A DNA stretch of 64,000 bases from Arion vulgaris (taxonomy: Eukaryota; Mollusca; Gastropoda; Stylommatophora; Arionidae): contig CM036755.1 of NCBI GenBank assembly GCA_020796225.1, positions 60,004,652 to 60,068,651 of the forward strand, written 5' to 3'. A model generated the notes under the pieces. It saw only the letters and a list, made by a program, of their open reading frames with translations, did not search any database and was not told the origin of the DNA. Both the position numbers and the translations under genes were made by a program. Positions 32,776 through 43,317 of the stretch are shown in pieces; the first letter of the stretch is position 1, and every line of letters starts with the position of its first letter.

Positions 32776-33493
32776 CAAGGTGTTCAAGATAAAAGCAGAT
32801 TCGTCGTTACGGAAGCATCGTCGTCAAGGGAGCTAATCTGGCATATGTGTATGAAAATTAGAAAGTTCAGTTATGACGTAGTATAGGTCAAGGTTGTGTT
32901 TCTCTTTTCTTTCTTTCTCGAATCCTGTATGCCTCACAGCGTCAGGTCAGGAAGAGATTTCTAAAACGGGCCATAGTATGCGCTTCGTAGATAGTCTCTT
33001 TCGTCGCCTCTGTTATCTCTGAGGTCCATCTTTTGCGTGGCCGGCCTTTTGCTTTCTACCCATTGTATCGGAGCAGCATTGCTCTTTGGGGTGCACTGTC
33101 TGATGGTAATCTGCTTACGTGGCCAAACCATTTAATGTGTTGTTTCTTAATGAAGTCTAGTACTGATGTTGTACCCACCTTTTTCTTGATGTCTTCATTT
33201 TTAAACCGGTCTCTTCTTTTTATACCCAGCATTCTGCGTAGACACTTCATCTCTGTTGTGACTAGTTTTCTTCTATCGTTTGTTGTTAGCGTCCAGGTTT
33301 GGCACTGGTAACATAATGTTTATACACAAGGTTGTGTAATTGTGTGTAATTGTAGTGCGGGAAGGGACGATGAACAAATGTGACGTAGGGCGAGCTAATC
33401 AAAACCGGTTTAAATAGTAAATATACACAACGGCAGTAAGTAACTGGCAACTTTTGATTTGTCACTCGGGCAGCTTTTATCTTGAAAACTCTG
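32776..33493. mobile_element. Mariner-type MITE, with nested LINE-N
   Basis: Ends CAAGGTGTTCAAGATAAAAG and the complement of CTTTTATCTTGAAAACTCTG form an inverted repeat, with TA dinucleotides at 32774 and 33494. Internal sequence (TATGACGTAGTATAGGTCAA; CGATGAACAAATGTGACGTA) matches the intact copy at 48753-49010 in inverse orientation. A LINE fragment enlarges it to 718 bp. Confidence 0.85.
32900..33326 (-). mobile_element. LINE-N 3' fragment with 11-bp target duplication
   Basis: A 427-bp 5'-truncated insertion bounded by CAAGGTTGTGT at 32889-32899 and 33327-33337. The minus strand reads MKCLRRMLGIKRRDRFKNED, then VGTTSVLDFIKKQHIKWFGH, then VSRLPSDSAPQRAMLLRY, the standard C-terminal segment of LINE ORF2. 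The open piece is about 64 codons. It interrupts the mariner-type MITE. Confidence 0.9.
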
Positions 33494-33495
33494 TA

Positions 33496-33942
33496 TAATA
33501 ATGTGTGCGAGTTTTACTTTGACATGCCGCGCATTCCTACCACAAACGGAATATACGCCACTGTTTTTTTATGTTGCCTATTCTGTGATATATTCATTTC
33601 ACTGGCTACAACTTTCGTGCATATTTGCAAAGTTTCTAATATTGTACCGTATTTGACCATTATGATTATTTGTTGAGACTTTTCTATATAAACAGATTGG
33701 TGTACAATAATGAACAACATTTCAGTGCAGAACGACATGCTGTTATGATCGCGCATGTTTACAAGTACTCACTCCGACTCGATATGTCTGTGTATATTTG
33801 CGTATATGTACTTCTAAGCTTGCCGTCTGCACAGTATGTTTGTTTGGATAGAATCGTATGTGCATCAAATGTATAGAAGTTTAACAAGATAACCAAGTCT
33901 GGAGTAGAGCAACGTGCAAATATGCCGTCAATCATTTATTTG
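33496..33942. other. Unassigned sequence
   Basis: No recognised feature. Confidence 0.5.
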
Positions 33943-34245
33943 TCTTTGAACGCTCCATATCGACCACTTGTTCGCCCGGGTGTTGCCGGAGCTCGTGGGG
34001 GAGCAAAGAATAATAACACTGCGACCTACAAGACATGTCTTAAGAGGCCACTAATGTAATGGCTTAGGAAGCTACCTAGTAAATAAAAATCATCGCATAA
34101 ATCGGATGTCCTGACCTACTTGTAGGCGCATAACTGTCACAACGTACAATCGCTCTTAGGCTTAAATCACATACAAATCACAATGAGTGGTCGATATGGA
34201 GTGTTCAAAGACGAAGATGACTTGTTAATCACTCTTTGTGATAAA
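33943..34245. repeat. SINE-A inserted in another SINE-A
   Basis: An older minus-sense SINE-A (tail side GAACGCTCCATATCGACC at 33948 and continuation CACTCTTTGTGAT after 34225) is split by a plus-sense SINE-A at 33972-34218 that starts CGCCCGGGTGTTGCCGG and ends AAAGACGAAGATG. The 7-bp ACTTGTT occurs on both sides (33965-33971 and 34219-34225) as target duplication. This fixes the element's exact 5' start. Confidence 0.85.
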
Positions 34246-34367
34246 CGGGCGCCTCAATAATGTGAGTACTAAGCAGTAGAAGACGTTGTTAGAAGAGCTG
34301 CTACGTGAGAAGCGCATACCTCAAGATATTCTGTTTTGTCAACTTTCACAAGGAAGTTTTGTCAACT

Positions 34368-34612
34368 TTGCGGAGTCTCTGAGGCTAAGTGGTTACGGCC
34401 TTTGCCTTGTGAGTCGAAGGTCGTGGGATCGAATCCGGACCGCACCGTTCTGTTCACGAGTGCAGTTTTTCCAGAGACCCTAGGATTGTTGCTGGAGCTA
34501 CGGAGTTCGTTCTTTGTGCAATACTCTCGGCAGGTGGCGTGCCATTTCTGCGGAGGGGACCGAGCCATATGGTGTAAAACCTGGTGTAATGAAGTCAATC
34601 GTACGGCTTTAA
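34368..34612 (+). repeat. SINE-C copy, near full length
   Basis: The clearest SINE-C: head TCTGAGGCTAAGTGGTTACG (A-box region), B box GTGGGATCGAATCCG, then GAGACCCTAGGATTGTTGCT, GCTACGGAGTTCGTTCTTTG, and an end near GTAATGAAGTCAATCG. Confidence 0.85.
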
Positions 34613-34620
34613 AACCATCT

Positions 34621-34941
34621 AACTCTTTCCACGCTTTAAGCCGCACACTACGCCACGGCGGAAGTACGTCACACGCTATTAGCCGCACACTGCGCCATAG
34701 AGTTGCTTCCTTATAAGAAGTCTTTCTAGTTTTACTTCTACTGTTTTACTTAAACTACTTTTCAACCTTGTTTTTCTATTAGGTTGTCCAGTTTTCTTCA
34801 AATTAGTATATAATAATATATATATATATATGTTTATTTATTGACGAGTAGTTGGGATCGTTTTTTTTTTTTTTTAAATGTTGTTACCTCAGTTGAATTA
34901 ACTTCTTTAAAAATTGAGGACATAACTGCGAGTGGAAAGAG
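34621..34941. mobile_element. piggyBac-like MITE candidate 3
   Basis: Inverted ends AACTCTTTCCACGC and the complement of GCGAGTGGAAAGAGTT. TTAA at 34942-34945 on the right, CTAA on the left. It adjoins the 3' end of SINE-C. It contains a duplicated AGCCGCACACT(A/G)CGCCA phrase. Confidence 0.55.
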
Positions 34942-34945
34942 TTAA

Positions 34946-35242
34946 AACAATGGAAGAGGCGTTAATGCAGATCCCAGCTGTGATATACAAATGTCTGCAA
35001 TGCTCCAACAATTCATTTGTCTATCTGTCTCATCAACTGGAACAACTAGCCGATGGCCGAATTATATAGAAAACAACGTTACTCAAAGGTGCAGACTCGT
35101 TTGAAGAAAATCTTCGAGATGAGTATAAAGGCAAGAGAAACAAGCGCATACTCAGAAGCTAGTATCACATCTTGAAGACATGAGTTCAGAAAATATGTCA
35201 TCAACAGTAATTGACCACTTTTCCCGTTGAAAGCTTTTATAA
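34946..35242. other. Unassigned sequence
   Basis: Nothing recognised. Confidence 0.5.
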
Positions 35243-35500
35243 CATTCATCATCATCATCAAATAGCTTGTCCTGAGCAGAACTTTGCCACCCCAACAGTC
35301 CTCCGGAATTTCTCTCTCTCATAGGCCAGATGTCCTGCTTCTTCAGCCGTCATGTTCAGACCATCAGTTACATCCTGAATCCATCTTCTCCGTGGTCGTT
35401 CTCTTCTTCTCTTTGCCTGTATGCCTCCTTCCATGATGGTTTTCTCCAGCCCTTCATTTCTTTTGATATGTCCAAAATATCTCAATTTTCTCTATCCTGT
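35243..35500 (-). pseudogene. LINE-H 3' end
   Basis: A minus-strand frame of about 75 codons with no internal stop: MRYFGHIKRNEGLEKTIMEG, KRRRERPRRRWIQDVTDGLN, MTAEEAGHLAYEREKFRRTV, ending FCSGQAI. An (ATG)n tail follows. It is the best preserved LINE-H terminus here and may be fairly young. Confidence 0.85.
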
Positions 35501-36169
35501 TAGAAAACATAACATAAATACAAGTATGCAGCAAACAATGACTAAATGCGAAGGTTTGACTCTATCGGGTTTCCCCATATGGCTGGCTACTCTTCATTGA
35601 AATGGGCACGCATGCGGACAATGATTAGAACAGCACTCTGCTACATGAAGACCTAGCGTCGTTCATAACCCAACATCCACTATGTTTGGTTAATAGCTAT
35701 TGACTTTGCTTGTTCCCCACTCTGGAAGCGCAGGATGCACACAATGTTATTGTTGTCCCAGGATGTATTAATATCACGACTCAGACCCTTGTATTGAATA
35801 ACAGAGAAATGCCTCTTTGAGAATTGTTTTTTTATACAGTATATGAGGGAATCACAATTCTATCTGGAGAGTTCACCTCTCTGGCGTATTGGATTTTCTT
35901 GTATGACGTCGTAATCTTAGCACCTTAATCATGATGTATTAATCACAGAATAGGAAAACAAAACTGCGTGGATTTAGTATTCTTTATTTGTCAGACAGCG
36001 TCGTTGGAAAGATGGATGGAAGATGAGGAAAGCAAACAGAGAGATAAGACAGAAGTGCAGAAGATTAACTTATATTATCAAAGAGAAATAAGCGGTGTTG
36101 GTGGTTTACAAGTAGTATCGAGGGGGGAGTCTGAATGATCGCGAGTCGATAACTAGAGATTGATTTCCC
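35501..36169. other. Unassigned, with a possible SINE-C scrap
   Basis: GGTTTCCCCATATGGCTGGC at about 35570 resembles the 3' end of minus-strand SINE-C copies. Nothing else recognised. Confidence 0.4.
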
Positions 36170-36385
36170 TGTTCTGGGATTAGCTCCACATAGCTTGCTT
36201 CCTCTCCACAGAAATGGCACACCACTGGCTGAGAGTATTGCACAAAACACGAAACCTGCAGCTTCAACGATAATCCTAATAGTCTCTAGAAAATACAAGT
36301 GTAAACGGAATGGCGCTGCCCTTATTTGAACCTACAACTTACAGAACGCAAGAGAACGGTGTGACCACTTAGACGAATAAGAAAA
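36170..36385 (-). repeat. SINE-C copy
   Basis: Minus strand: CCACAGAAATGGCACACCAC, AACACGAAACCTGCAGCTTC, a complement B box TTATTTGAACCTACAACTT, then the A-box side ACCACTTAG. Confidence 0.75.
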
Positions 36386-36559
36386 ACGTAATGGGTTTTA
36401 TCTCTAGGACAGTTTCCTGACAAATTGAAATCCAACGGAGGAGAAAAGGTTTGACAGAGATGGATAGATTGTGGTGCACCAGGTCTCCCAATATGAATCT
36501 GCCCCTCTCCGCAGATATTTAATTTAATAGTGAATTATGTTGAGTCAGTTTATTAGTTA

Positions 36560-36744
36560 GTTTTGGCTGAAATCAGATGCACATGTCCTAAACGTGTAGA
36601 AGTCTATGCGTTCAGGGGCCTACCAAACCAAAGTGCAACGTATACACGTTCTTGGCAAAGATCAAACATATTACAAAGAGTGATTAAAATTGGTCGTAAA
36701 GAACGAACGCAAAGAAAAAGAAGATTAGTTAGTTTACTTTACAT
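36560..36744 (+). repeat. SINE-V body and tail
   Basis: It matches 55115-55275: GAAATCAGATGCACATGTCC, CACGTTCTTGGCAAAGATCA, and an end GAACGAACGCAAAGAAAAAG. The shared head is missing. SINE-B is inserted immediately after its tail. Confidence 0.8.
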
Positions 36745-36946
36745 CTTTTTTCCAATTCAGAAGCACTTGAGCTTTTCAGCTCTTCGGCTCAGTGCCATGG
36801 ACATCGTAACCCTTCGTTTCGGTGCCACGAACACCGTAAATCTGGACAACCTGTGGCTTTTCTGTCAGCCCACGGAATTGAACCGCACTCACAGGGAGCT
36901 TGTCACCCGTCGCCCAACGCGCTACGAACACGCTGTGCAGGCGTGC
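36745..36946 (-). mobile_element. SINE-B copy with 14-bp target duplication
   Basis: A 202-bp insertion flanked by AGTTTACTTTACAT at 36731-36744 and 36947-36960. T-rich at left and tRNA-like head at right. The cleanest SINE-B boundary in the window. Confidence 0.9.
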
Positions 36947-36960
36947 AGTTTACTTTACAT

Positions 36961-38088
36961 AAGTAACTGCACTCCTATCACGCACTATAATTGCGCAGTT
37001 ACTATCAGTACATGATAAACGAGTTGCAAGCTGTTAGTACTAATTACATGATGGTTATGTGCATTCCTCTTCCTGTTTTGTAAAGAATACCTGCCGACTC
37101 ATGCCACTTTTATTGTCTGTTTTCTGACGTCTCGAGATTGCATCCTTGTCCATAACCAAGTAATCATTATGGAAACGTCGTGCCAGTTCATTTTTTATTT
37201 ATTTCTCATTATAAATAGCCTGTGTTTTTGTTTGAGCAGAATGTGTGAAAAAGGCGGGATCTTGGTCAAATTTTCCAGAGAAGATCAATATTCATCAGGC
37301 CTATTTGGAACATAACATGGTGGCATACCTCGTTAGAAAAGGAGTGTAATATTTGTAGATGATGAAGATATCAAAATAAATGTAGATAGTGTGAATGAGC
37401 AACACAAAATGAAATATTGTGTTGTTTTCTTGTTTTTGGTGCTATTCATCTTTGCCTATTCCCTTTATTGTTTTCATTTAGTTTGTTTATCTAATTTTTG
37501 TTTCCGAGTGGGTGTCGTCTATAGAGTTATCCTACCTCCAGAGGATCATGGTTCCGGTATGCGGGTGTAAGAGGAAATAAGAGTGCAGACAGGTTTGTAT
37601 CAAAAGCATCAATTTTTAGTGAGTTCAGAATGGATGAAAGAGATGTTCTTTAGTCTTTTGTCGACCATCTGTTGGAGGAAGAGAGTAAAATTAATGTTGA
37701 ATGTATCCAGAGATTTAAGAGATTTGGACTTACACGTTGCACAAGTAGAACTGGGCGGTGTGAGGAGTTCGTTTAACCAGCGAGTCACCAGAACCATCAG
37801 TATGCATACCCTTCCATGTCTGCTGGGGAGAGGGGAATAACTGAGCTCCTATAGGTCTGCCAGGGGTGCTATCATATCAGTCCAGTAATCAGTAACCAAA
37901 GTCACGTGTCCATCGTCTGGGGTATCTCATCGTATGGGCTGAGTATCTAGACGCTGCTTGGCTCAATGAGAAATTGAAACACAAGAAAATAACTCGGTGT
38001 CAGGCACGGTGAATATGCAGAACATGAAAGATACTTCAAATGCAAGTTTTTTTCCTATTCGTTATTTTCACACGAGATGTGTGTTGCC
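36961..38088. other. Unassigned sequence
   Basis: About 1.1 kb with no recognised family. An ~85-codon + strand frame at 37583-37840 has no recognised domain and is not called. Confidence 0.4.
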
Positions 38089-38362
38089 ACACGTTCTTCT
38101 TGTTCTTCTTCGATCGCTCCATATCGTCCACTTGTTAACCACTATATGTAATTTGTATGTCATCTGAACCTAACAGCTATTGTACGTTGTGCCAGTTATG
38201 CGCCTACAAGTAGCCCAGCACATCCGATTTCTGCGATGCTTTTTATTAACTATGGTAGCTTCCCTAAGTCCTACATCAGTCGCTTTTTACGACATGCCTT
38301 AAAGGCCACAGTTGTAATATTCTTTGCTTCCCTTGCGGGCCCCGGCACTACACGGGCGTCCG
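38089..38362 (-). repeat. SINE-A copy
   Basis: TTCTTCTTGTTCTTCTTCG tail complement at left, standard body, head at right ending CCCCGGCACTACACGGGCG. The upstream flank GTGTGTTGCCACACG matches the flank of the copy at 27770. Confidence 0.9.
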
Positions 38363-38555
38363 CGCATTATTGTGCTGCAACACCACACCGGACATGCATA
38401 AATCACATTTTGAGTAGACTATTGGTTTCAAGTAGGTTGGTTGCAAAACATATTTTGACTGGGTGCAGATAGTACATTATAATTGCCTGTTGATAATACA
38501 TCAGTTTTATTCACTGTTGATTTTACAGTTTAATTGGCTATTGATAGTACAGTTA

Positions 38556-38803
38556 GGGGAATCTTTGTGGTTAAGTGCGTAAGCGCTTGCCTTGCGTTTC
38601 GAATGTCGTGGGTTCGAATCCGCACCACACCATTCTGTTCTCGGGCTCATTATATCCAGAGACCAATATCATTGTTGCCGAGCTACGGAATTCGTGCTTT
38701 GTGCAATACTCTCGGCATGTGGTGGGTCATTTCTGTATAGAGACCGAGCTTTATAGAGTAAAACACGTTGAAATGAAATCAATCCCTCGGCTTTAGACGA
38801 TTT
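38556..38803 (+). repeat. SINE-C copy
   Basis: Head GGGAATCTTTGTGGTTAAGT, B box GTGGGTTCGAATCCG, then AGCTACGGAATTCGTGCTTT and an end near ATGAAATCAATCCC. Confidence 0.85.
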
Positions 38804-38954
38804 CGTACAGTTTGTTTAGTTGTTGAGAGATCAGTTAGATCAAATGTTGATAGTGGGTTCTTGTGGTATGTATTATTCCAATTATTTTCTTAATCGGGAC
38901 GGACACAAAAGTGCGTCATCAGAAATCTTCCGGCCGTAATTGCAGCTATTGCAA

Positions 38955-39016
38955 GGATGATGATGATGATATTAATGATGACGATGATGATGATGATGGT
39001 GATGATGACGGTGGTA
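38955..39016. repeat. (GAT)n microsatellite
   Basis: Imperfect GATGATGAT run. The Asp-rich peptide in one frame is an artefact. Confidence 0.9.
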
Positions 39017-39485
39017 ATATTGTGGCCGTTGTTCTGTGTATACCGAAGATAGATTTTCCTCTCATTATCCTACTCGTCTCTGTTATCTGCTGTCAGATTA
39101 CGGGAGAAAAACTCAAAGAAAATCTGTTTGTCTGCGCAGTCACACGCAATATTGAAACTTAAATCAGGCGTTGAATTTTTTTTAGCTTTACAGGACATTG
39201 AAGGACAAGAGGTCACTTGGGTATGCTGATCGATGTGGATAAAATGTTGATTCTCCCAACCGCAACGATTGGGGGTTAAAGGTTAACTACACGTATCTGT
39301 TTTTCTTGAAGTTTGTTTAAGTACGAGTTCAATGTGGATACAATATACAGTCTTTGTTTTCTTGGACCGGGGGTGTTAGTGAAACAATGTTTAGTGTGTG
39401 CAGATACATGACAATATGGCTTGCATCTGTATTAGTTATAAATGCAATGCACATCAACTCCTCGTATAAGGACTTTGGAGTTCTT
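39017..39485. other. Unassigned sequence
   Basis: Nothing recognised. Confidence 0.5.
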
Positions 39486-39605
39486 ATTAAATCTGGGGAG
39501 TTTGTGTACAGTCACTGAGATCTCCTAGTGTAAGAAAGAGATCGGAGCACACATGTTTACTTACCGAAGCGCAATGATGATGGTCATATCAATTAACAAA
39601 CCATC
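39486..39605 (+). repeat. SINE-F 3' end
   Basis: Only the last ~115 bp: AAGAAAGAGATCGGAGCACA, CGCAATGATGATGGTCATAT, then CAATTAACAA. Confidence 0.65.
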
Positions 39606-39705
39606 CTTCGCTTATAAGTATTGAATCTGGAATTCTGCCCAGAATGGGTGAACATTATTCGGGGATCACATCTCAAGATACTGACGGCTGTACACATCTG
39701 GACAT

Positions 39706-40177
39706 GCTTGAGTGCAGAGTAACGAGCGTGTTGACTTTCTTGCAAACAGTGTCCCCCCGACTCTAGTGAGCAGAATGTATGTCTGCTTGAGTGCAGAGTA
39801 ACGAGCGTGTTGACTTTCTTGCAAACAGTGGCCCCCCCGACTCTAGTGAGCAGAATGTATGTCTGCTTGAGTGCAGAGTAACGAGCGTGTTGACTTTCTT
39901 GCAAACAGTGGCCCCCCCGACTCTAGTGAGCAGAATGTATGTCTGCTTGAGTGCGGAGTAACGAGCGTGTTGACTTTCTTGCAAACAGTGTCCCCGACTC
40001 TAGTGAGCAGAATGTATGTCTGCTTGAGTGCAGAGTAACGAGCGTGTTGACTTTCTTGCAAACAGTGCCCCCAACTCTAGTGAGCAGAATGTATGTCTGC
40101 TTGAGTGTAGAGTAACGAGCGTGCTGACTTTCTTGCAAACAGTGGCCCCCCGACTCTAGTGAGCAGAATGTATGTCT
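39706..40177. repeat. Minisatellite, 6 x ~77-80 bp
   Basis: Six units containing CTTGAGTGCAGAGTAACGAG and GAGCAGAATGTATGTCTGC. The length varies because of a C-run (four to seven C). The array stops directly at the tail of SINE-A. Confidence 0.95.
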
Positions 40178-40179
40178 TC

Positions 40180-40432
40180 TGATTTCTTCTTCGAACGCTC
40201 CATATCGACCATATGTTAACCACTCTCTGTGATCTGAATGTGATCTGAGCCTTAGAGCGATTCTACGTTGTGCCAGTTATGAGCCTCCCAGTGGGCCAGC
40301 ACATTAGATTTCTGCCATGCATTATATTTACTAGGGTAGTTTTCTTAGATCCCTACATCAGCCGCCTCTTACGACATGCCTTGTAGGTTGCAGTGGTACT
40401 ATTTCTTGCTTCCCTTGCTTGTCCCGGTACCA
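40180..40432 (-). repeat. SINE-A copy
   Basis: GATTTCTTCTTCGAACGCTC at left, body GAATGTGATCTGAGCC, head at right ending TTGTCCCGGTACC. Its tail side abuts the 80-bp array. Confidence 0.85.
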
Positions 40433-40444
40433 GGTGAGCTGCTG

Positions 40445-40945
40445 TATAACCACATAGAAAGTGGTTACTAAGCAATATCATTACAATCTCCTTATCCATA
40501 TCCAAATCCCAAAGCTGTCATAAATCACCTCTAACAACAAGAACAAGTCCTTATTTTCCGCCTTAGGACACAACATGTGCCCCTGAATGCTCATCTACAT
40601 CGCATCCAACAAAGATTGTACCACAATGGTCACCTGTGTGACTATTCACAAGAAACTATAGCACACCATCTCTTCCAGTGCCCTGCACTCAGTGACCTAC
40701 ACCACAAGTACCTACCCCCATACCCAGATGTTGAAACTCAATGCTAGCACACCATAACTCAGACAGACCAGCCATGGAATTCACTGCCATGGCATCAAAT
40801 CGAAGGGCAAATGTTCAGATGACTGCTGGACACACCACATCTCAGACAGACCTGTAAATTTACTGCCAAGGAATCAAATCGAAGGGCAAATGCTCAGATG
40901 ACTACTAGATCCGAAAAGTGAAGTATCCATATGCCTCACTTTTAG
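40445..40945 (+). pseudogene. LINE-B ORF2 zinc-knuckle C-terminus
   Basis: The + strand reads [20 protein letters not shown] then [20 protein letters not shown], the knuckle block found in LINE-D and LINE-Y. After [10 protein letters not shown] a stop follows. Downstream an ~80-bp stretch (GCATCAAATCGAAGGGCAAA) is duplicated in tandem at about 40757-40912. Confidence 0.65.
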
Positions 40946-41344
40946 TATATGTTTTCGAAATATATCTGTTAAAACTCACGTATAACTTGTAAAAAGGCTA
41001 TGTGAACGCGTCTGGGCATGTCACAATTTATGTCCTGCTTAGGTAGAAGACAAAAACAATGTCACATTTTGCATGAAGAAGCTAGGAAAATTTCCTTTAA
41101 ACTAAGTTGTTATAAAGACACAAAAAAAATGATTTAAAAAATACTAAAAAATTATGAAGAAAATAGTTCGTAACTTGAGAAGAACAAAACACATCTTCCC
41201 ACAACAAAAATGATAGAGCTAATGAGAATGTCACGAAGGAGACAAGCGTTCATTAATGTAAACAAAAAATCGGAAAAAGGCAGTTAACATTTAATGTCAC
41301 GTAAAAAGTTGCAACTACAACATCAAACTAAATATTGGTCAATG
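40946..41344. other. Unassigned AT-rich sequence
   Basis: Nothing recognised. Confidence 0.5.
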
Positions 41345-41965
41345 ATTAATTGATTAATATGATCATCATCATCATTGCACTTCGGTAAGTAACCATATGT
41401 ATTCCGATCTATTTCTCACACATAAAGATCTCAGCGACAGTACACAAACTCCGTAGTACCGGTGAGGGTAAATTGATGTAAATTAGAAGATCTTGATGAC
41501 ATTTGGTAGGAATTTTATTTTTGAACTTTTCTAATGAATTTTGCCCAGACAGCGGTTTTCCAGCCTGTTTTTCTCGATTTTGAACGTAATCTCTGATCTC
41601 AGTGTAGACGAAATCGAGTTCCTAGTCCTATCGGAGACGGACGATAAAACATAGGTCCCCTGTTCAATTTGAGCACGTAAAAGAACGTTTGCAGTTCAAA
41701 ATCGAGGGGAGTAGGCTCTAAAGAGCAGACTGGAAATCCGCTGCGTGGTAAAAATTCATTAGAAATGTTCAACAATAAAATCCCTACAAAATACCATGAC
41801 CATCTTCTAAATTACATCGGGTTTCTTGCGGTGCTGCGAAGCTCGTACACTACAGTTGAGATCTTCCTAAGTAAGAAATAGATCGGAACATATATGGTGA
41901 ATCATCTAAGTGCAAGGATGATGGTCCTATCAATCATTCAATTAATCAATAAATCAATCATTAGG
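41345..41965. repeat. SINE-F inverted pair (palindrome)
   Basis: The left arm (41345-41587) is SINE-F in minus orientation from its tail to a CTCGATTTTGAAC point. The right arm (41690-41965) is SINE-F in plus orientation from GTTCAAAATCGAG to an ATCAATCATT tail. The ~100-bp centre is plus-oriented SINE-F body. The transcript could fold into a long hairpin. No tRNA-like head remains. Confidence 0.8.
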
Positions 41966-42655
41966 ATGAGATTATATAAATTATAGGATAACAAGTCACA
42001 GCAACCACCAATCTCTGATTCTCATAACGAAATGTGACAAATGTAGACAGGAAGGATAAGTGACACAATCATTTAATGTCACGATTTGTAACTTAATCTG
42101 CAGTTATACTTCTGAAAATAAAATTGTTAAGCACGGGCTTGAATTTTATATTATAAATTGTCACGAGAAGTTATCTCAACTCCAATGTAATTTGATTTAT
42201 GTATATGCAGTGCATGTTGGCTCGATTACTCCAGAACTTAATGCATTCAATATCTATCATTGCTATATGGAAGAAATTTGCTAAAGACGTTCCTGAAACT
42301 AATGAAACAGTCATAATAAGGGATCAGATGTATCTGCAGAGGTTGCACCAAGTCACGACCTGAACCGGATGGCATGCTTCCATTCCCAAGACAACATACT
42401 TTTTCAAGCCATAAATACCCACATAAGAAATGAAGACGTGACGATGGCGTGAAAAATTGATATGTGGTTTGGACAATCAAATTACCGATCGAGAAACGCT
42501 TGGCTTGGTTGTGTTGTTTCTTGCGCTATTTTCTTGCTTTGTGATGAGTAGTATTAAATGCGTTCTTGTGGAAGAATTATGTCTTCTTATTTGCTGAGAG
42601 AAAGAATTTGTTTATGTTGTGAATATCTTAGGTTACTGTATGAGATGCGTGCTAG
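41966..42655. other. Unassigned sequence
   Basis: Nothing recognised. Confidence 0.5.
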
Positions 42656-42780
42656 AATTGAGGTATATGTCTACAAGTTACTCCAGTACATAAGTAATCT
42701 CTGTAGAATGATGGAAGAATTGAGGTATATGTCTACAGGTTACTCCAGTACATAAGTAATCTCTTTAGAATGATGGAAGG
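42656..42780. repeat. Tandem duplication, 2 x ~62 bp
   Basis: GAATTGAGGTATATGTCTAC...TCTAGAATGATGGAAG-type unit present twice with two or three differences. Confidence 0.9.
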
Positions 42781-42971
42781 CTCAACTTCACAAGACTTAC
42801 ATGGTAGTCGCATGCGATTTATACATTTGTCTTCAACTCAGAAAGTTATAAACAAAATGCATCCATGTTAAAATGAATAGTTAGACAAGTGTGAACAAAT
42901 GTGTCATTTTATGTTTAAAAATTTGATTCCTGCTCACCAACAAATTTACCACTATGGCTTCATATTTCCAA

Positions 42972-43055
42972 GAGAGTCTGGCCGATTGGATTAGAGCACG
43001 ACTCTATGAGTGAGAGCCGTGTTCAATTCACGGTAACGCTATTGAATTTTTTTTA
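42972..43055 (+). other. tRNA-like sequence, probably SINE head or pseudo-tRNA
   Basis: Contains GGCCGATTGGATTAGAGC (A-box like) and CCGTGTTCAATTCACGG, a perfect 5-bp T-arm stem with a B-box loop, followed about 15 bases later by eight T. The acceptor and anticodon arms do not fold properly, so it is not called a tRNA. Confidence 0.45.
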
Positions 43056-43317
43056 TGTTGTGGACATAAATGACAAATCCTAGCCTGAACAGTTTCACGA
43101 TGAGTGCACTAGTCATGCGTCCACTAAATTCCTCATGTTCTCGTCCCCCACTTCCTACACCCATCTAAAGAGCAATACTATAAGTAGTAACGACAGTTCT
43201 ACAGTAGCTATAAAACGTTGACTTGTAATGTCAATAATAACTGATCACCATCAGGTCCGTCTCCACATGGTTGTCTGAAATGGGCATCAAATATATTGTC
43301 ATGACGAAGATACGATG

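Noticed and set aside
34362..34716. Frames of 108-126 codons on both strands
   Set aside because: They lie across SINE-C and the adjoining MITE, which are non-coding elements.
37583..37840. An 85-codon + strand frame starting MQTGLYQKHQF
   Set aside because: Single open stretch in otherwise unrecognised sequence, no motif, no homologous copy in the window.
38863..39162. Asp-rich 99-codon frame
   Set aside because: The acidic stretch is the (GAT)n microsatellite; the flanks have no recognised domain.
39593..40138. Repeated minus-strand frames with MQESQHARYSALKQ
   Set aside because: They come from the 80-bp array; frame shifts follow C-run length changes.
42972..43055. Functional tRNA gene
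   Set aside because: The T-arm stem is perfect, but the acceptor and anticodon stems do not form; better explained as a SINE head or pseudo-tRNA.
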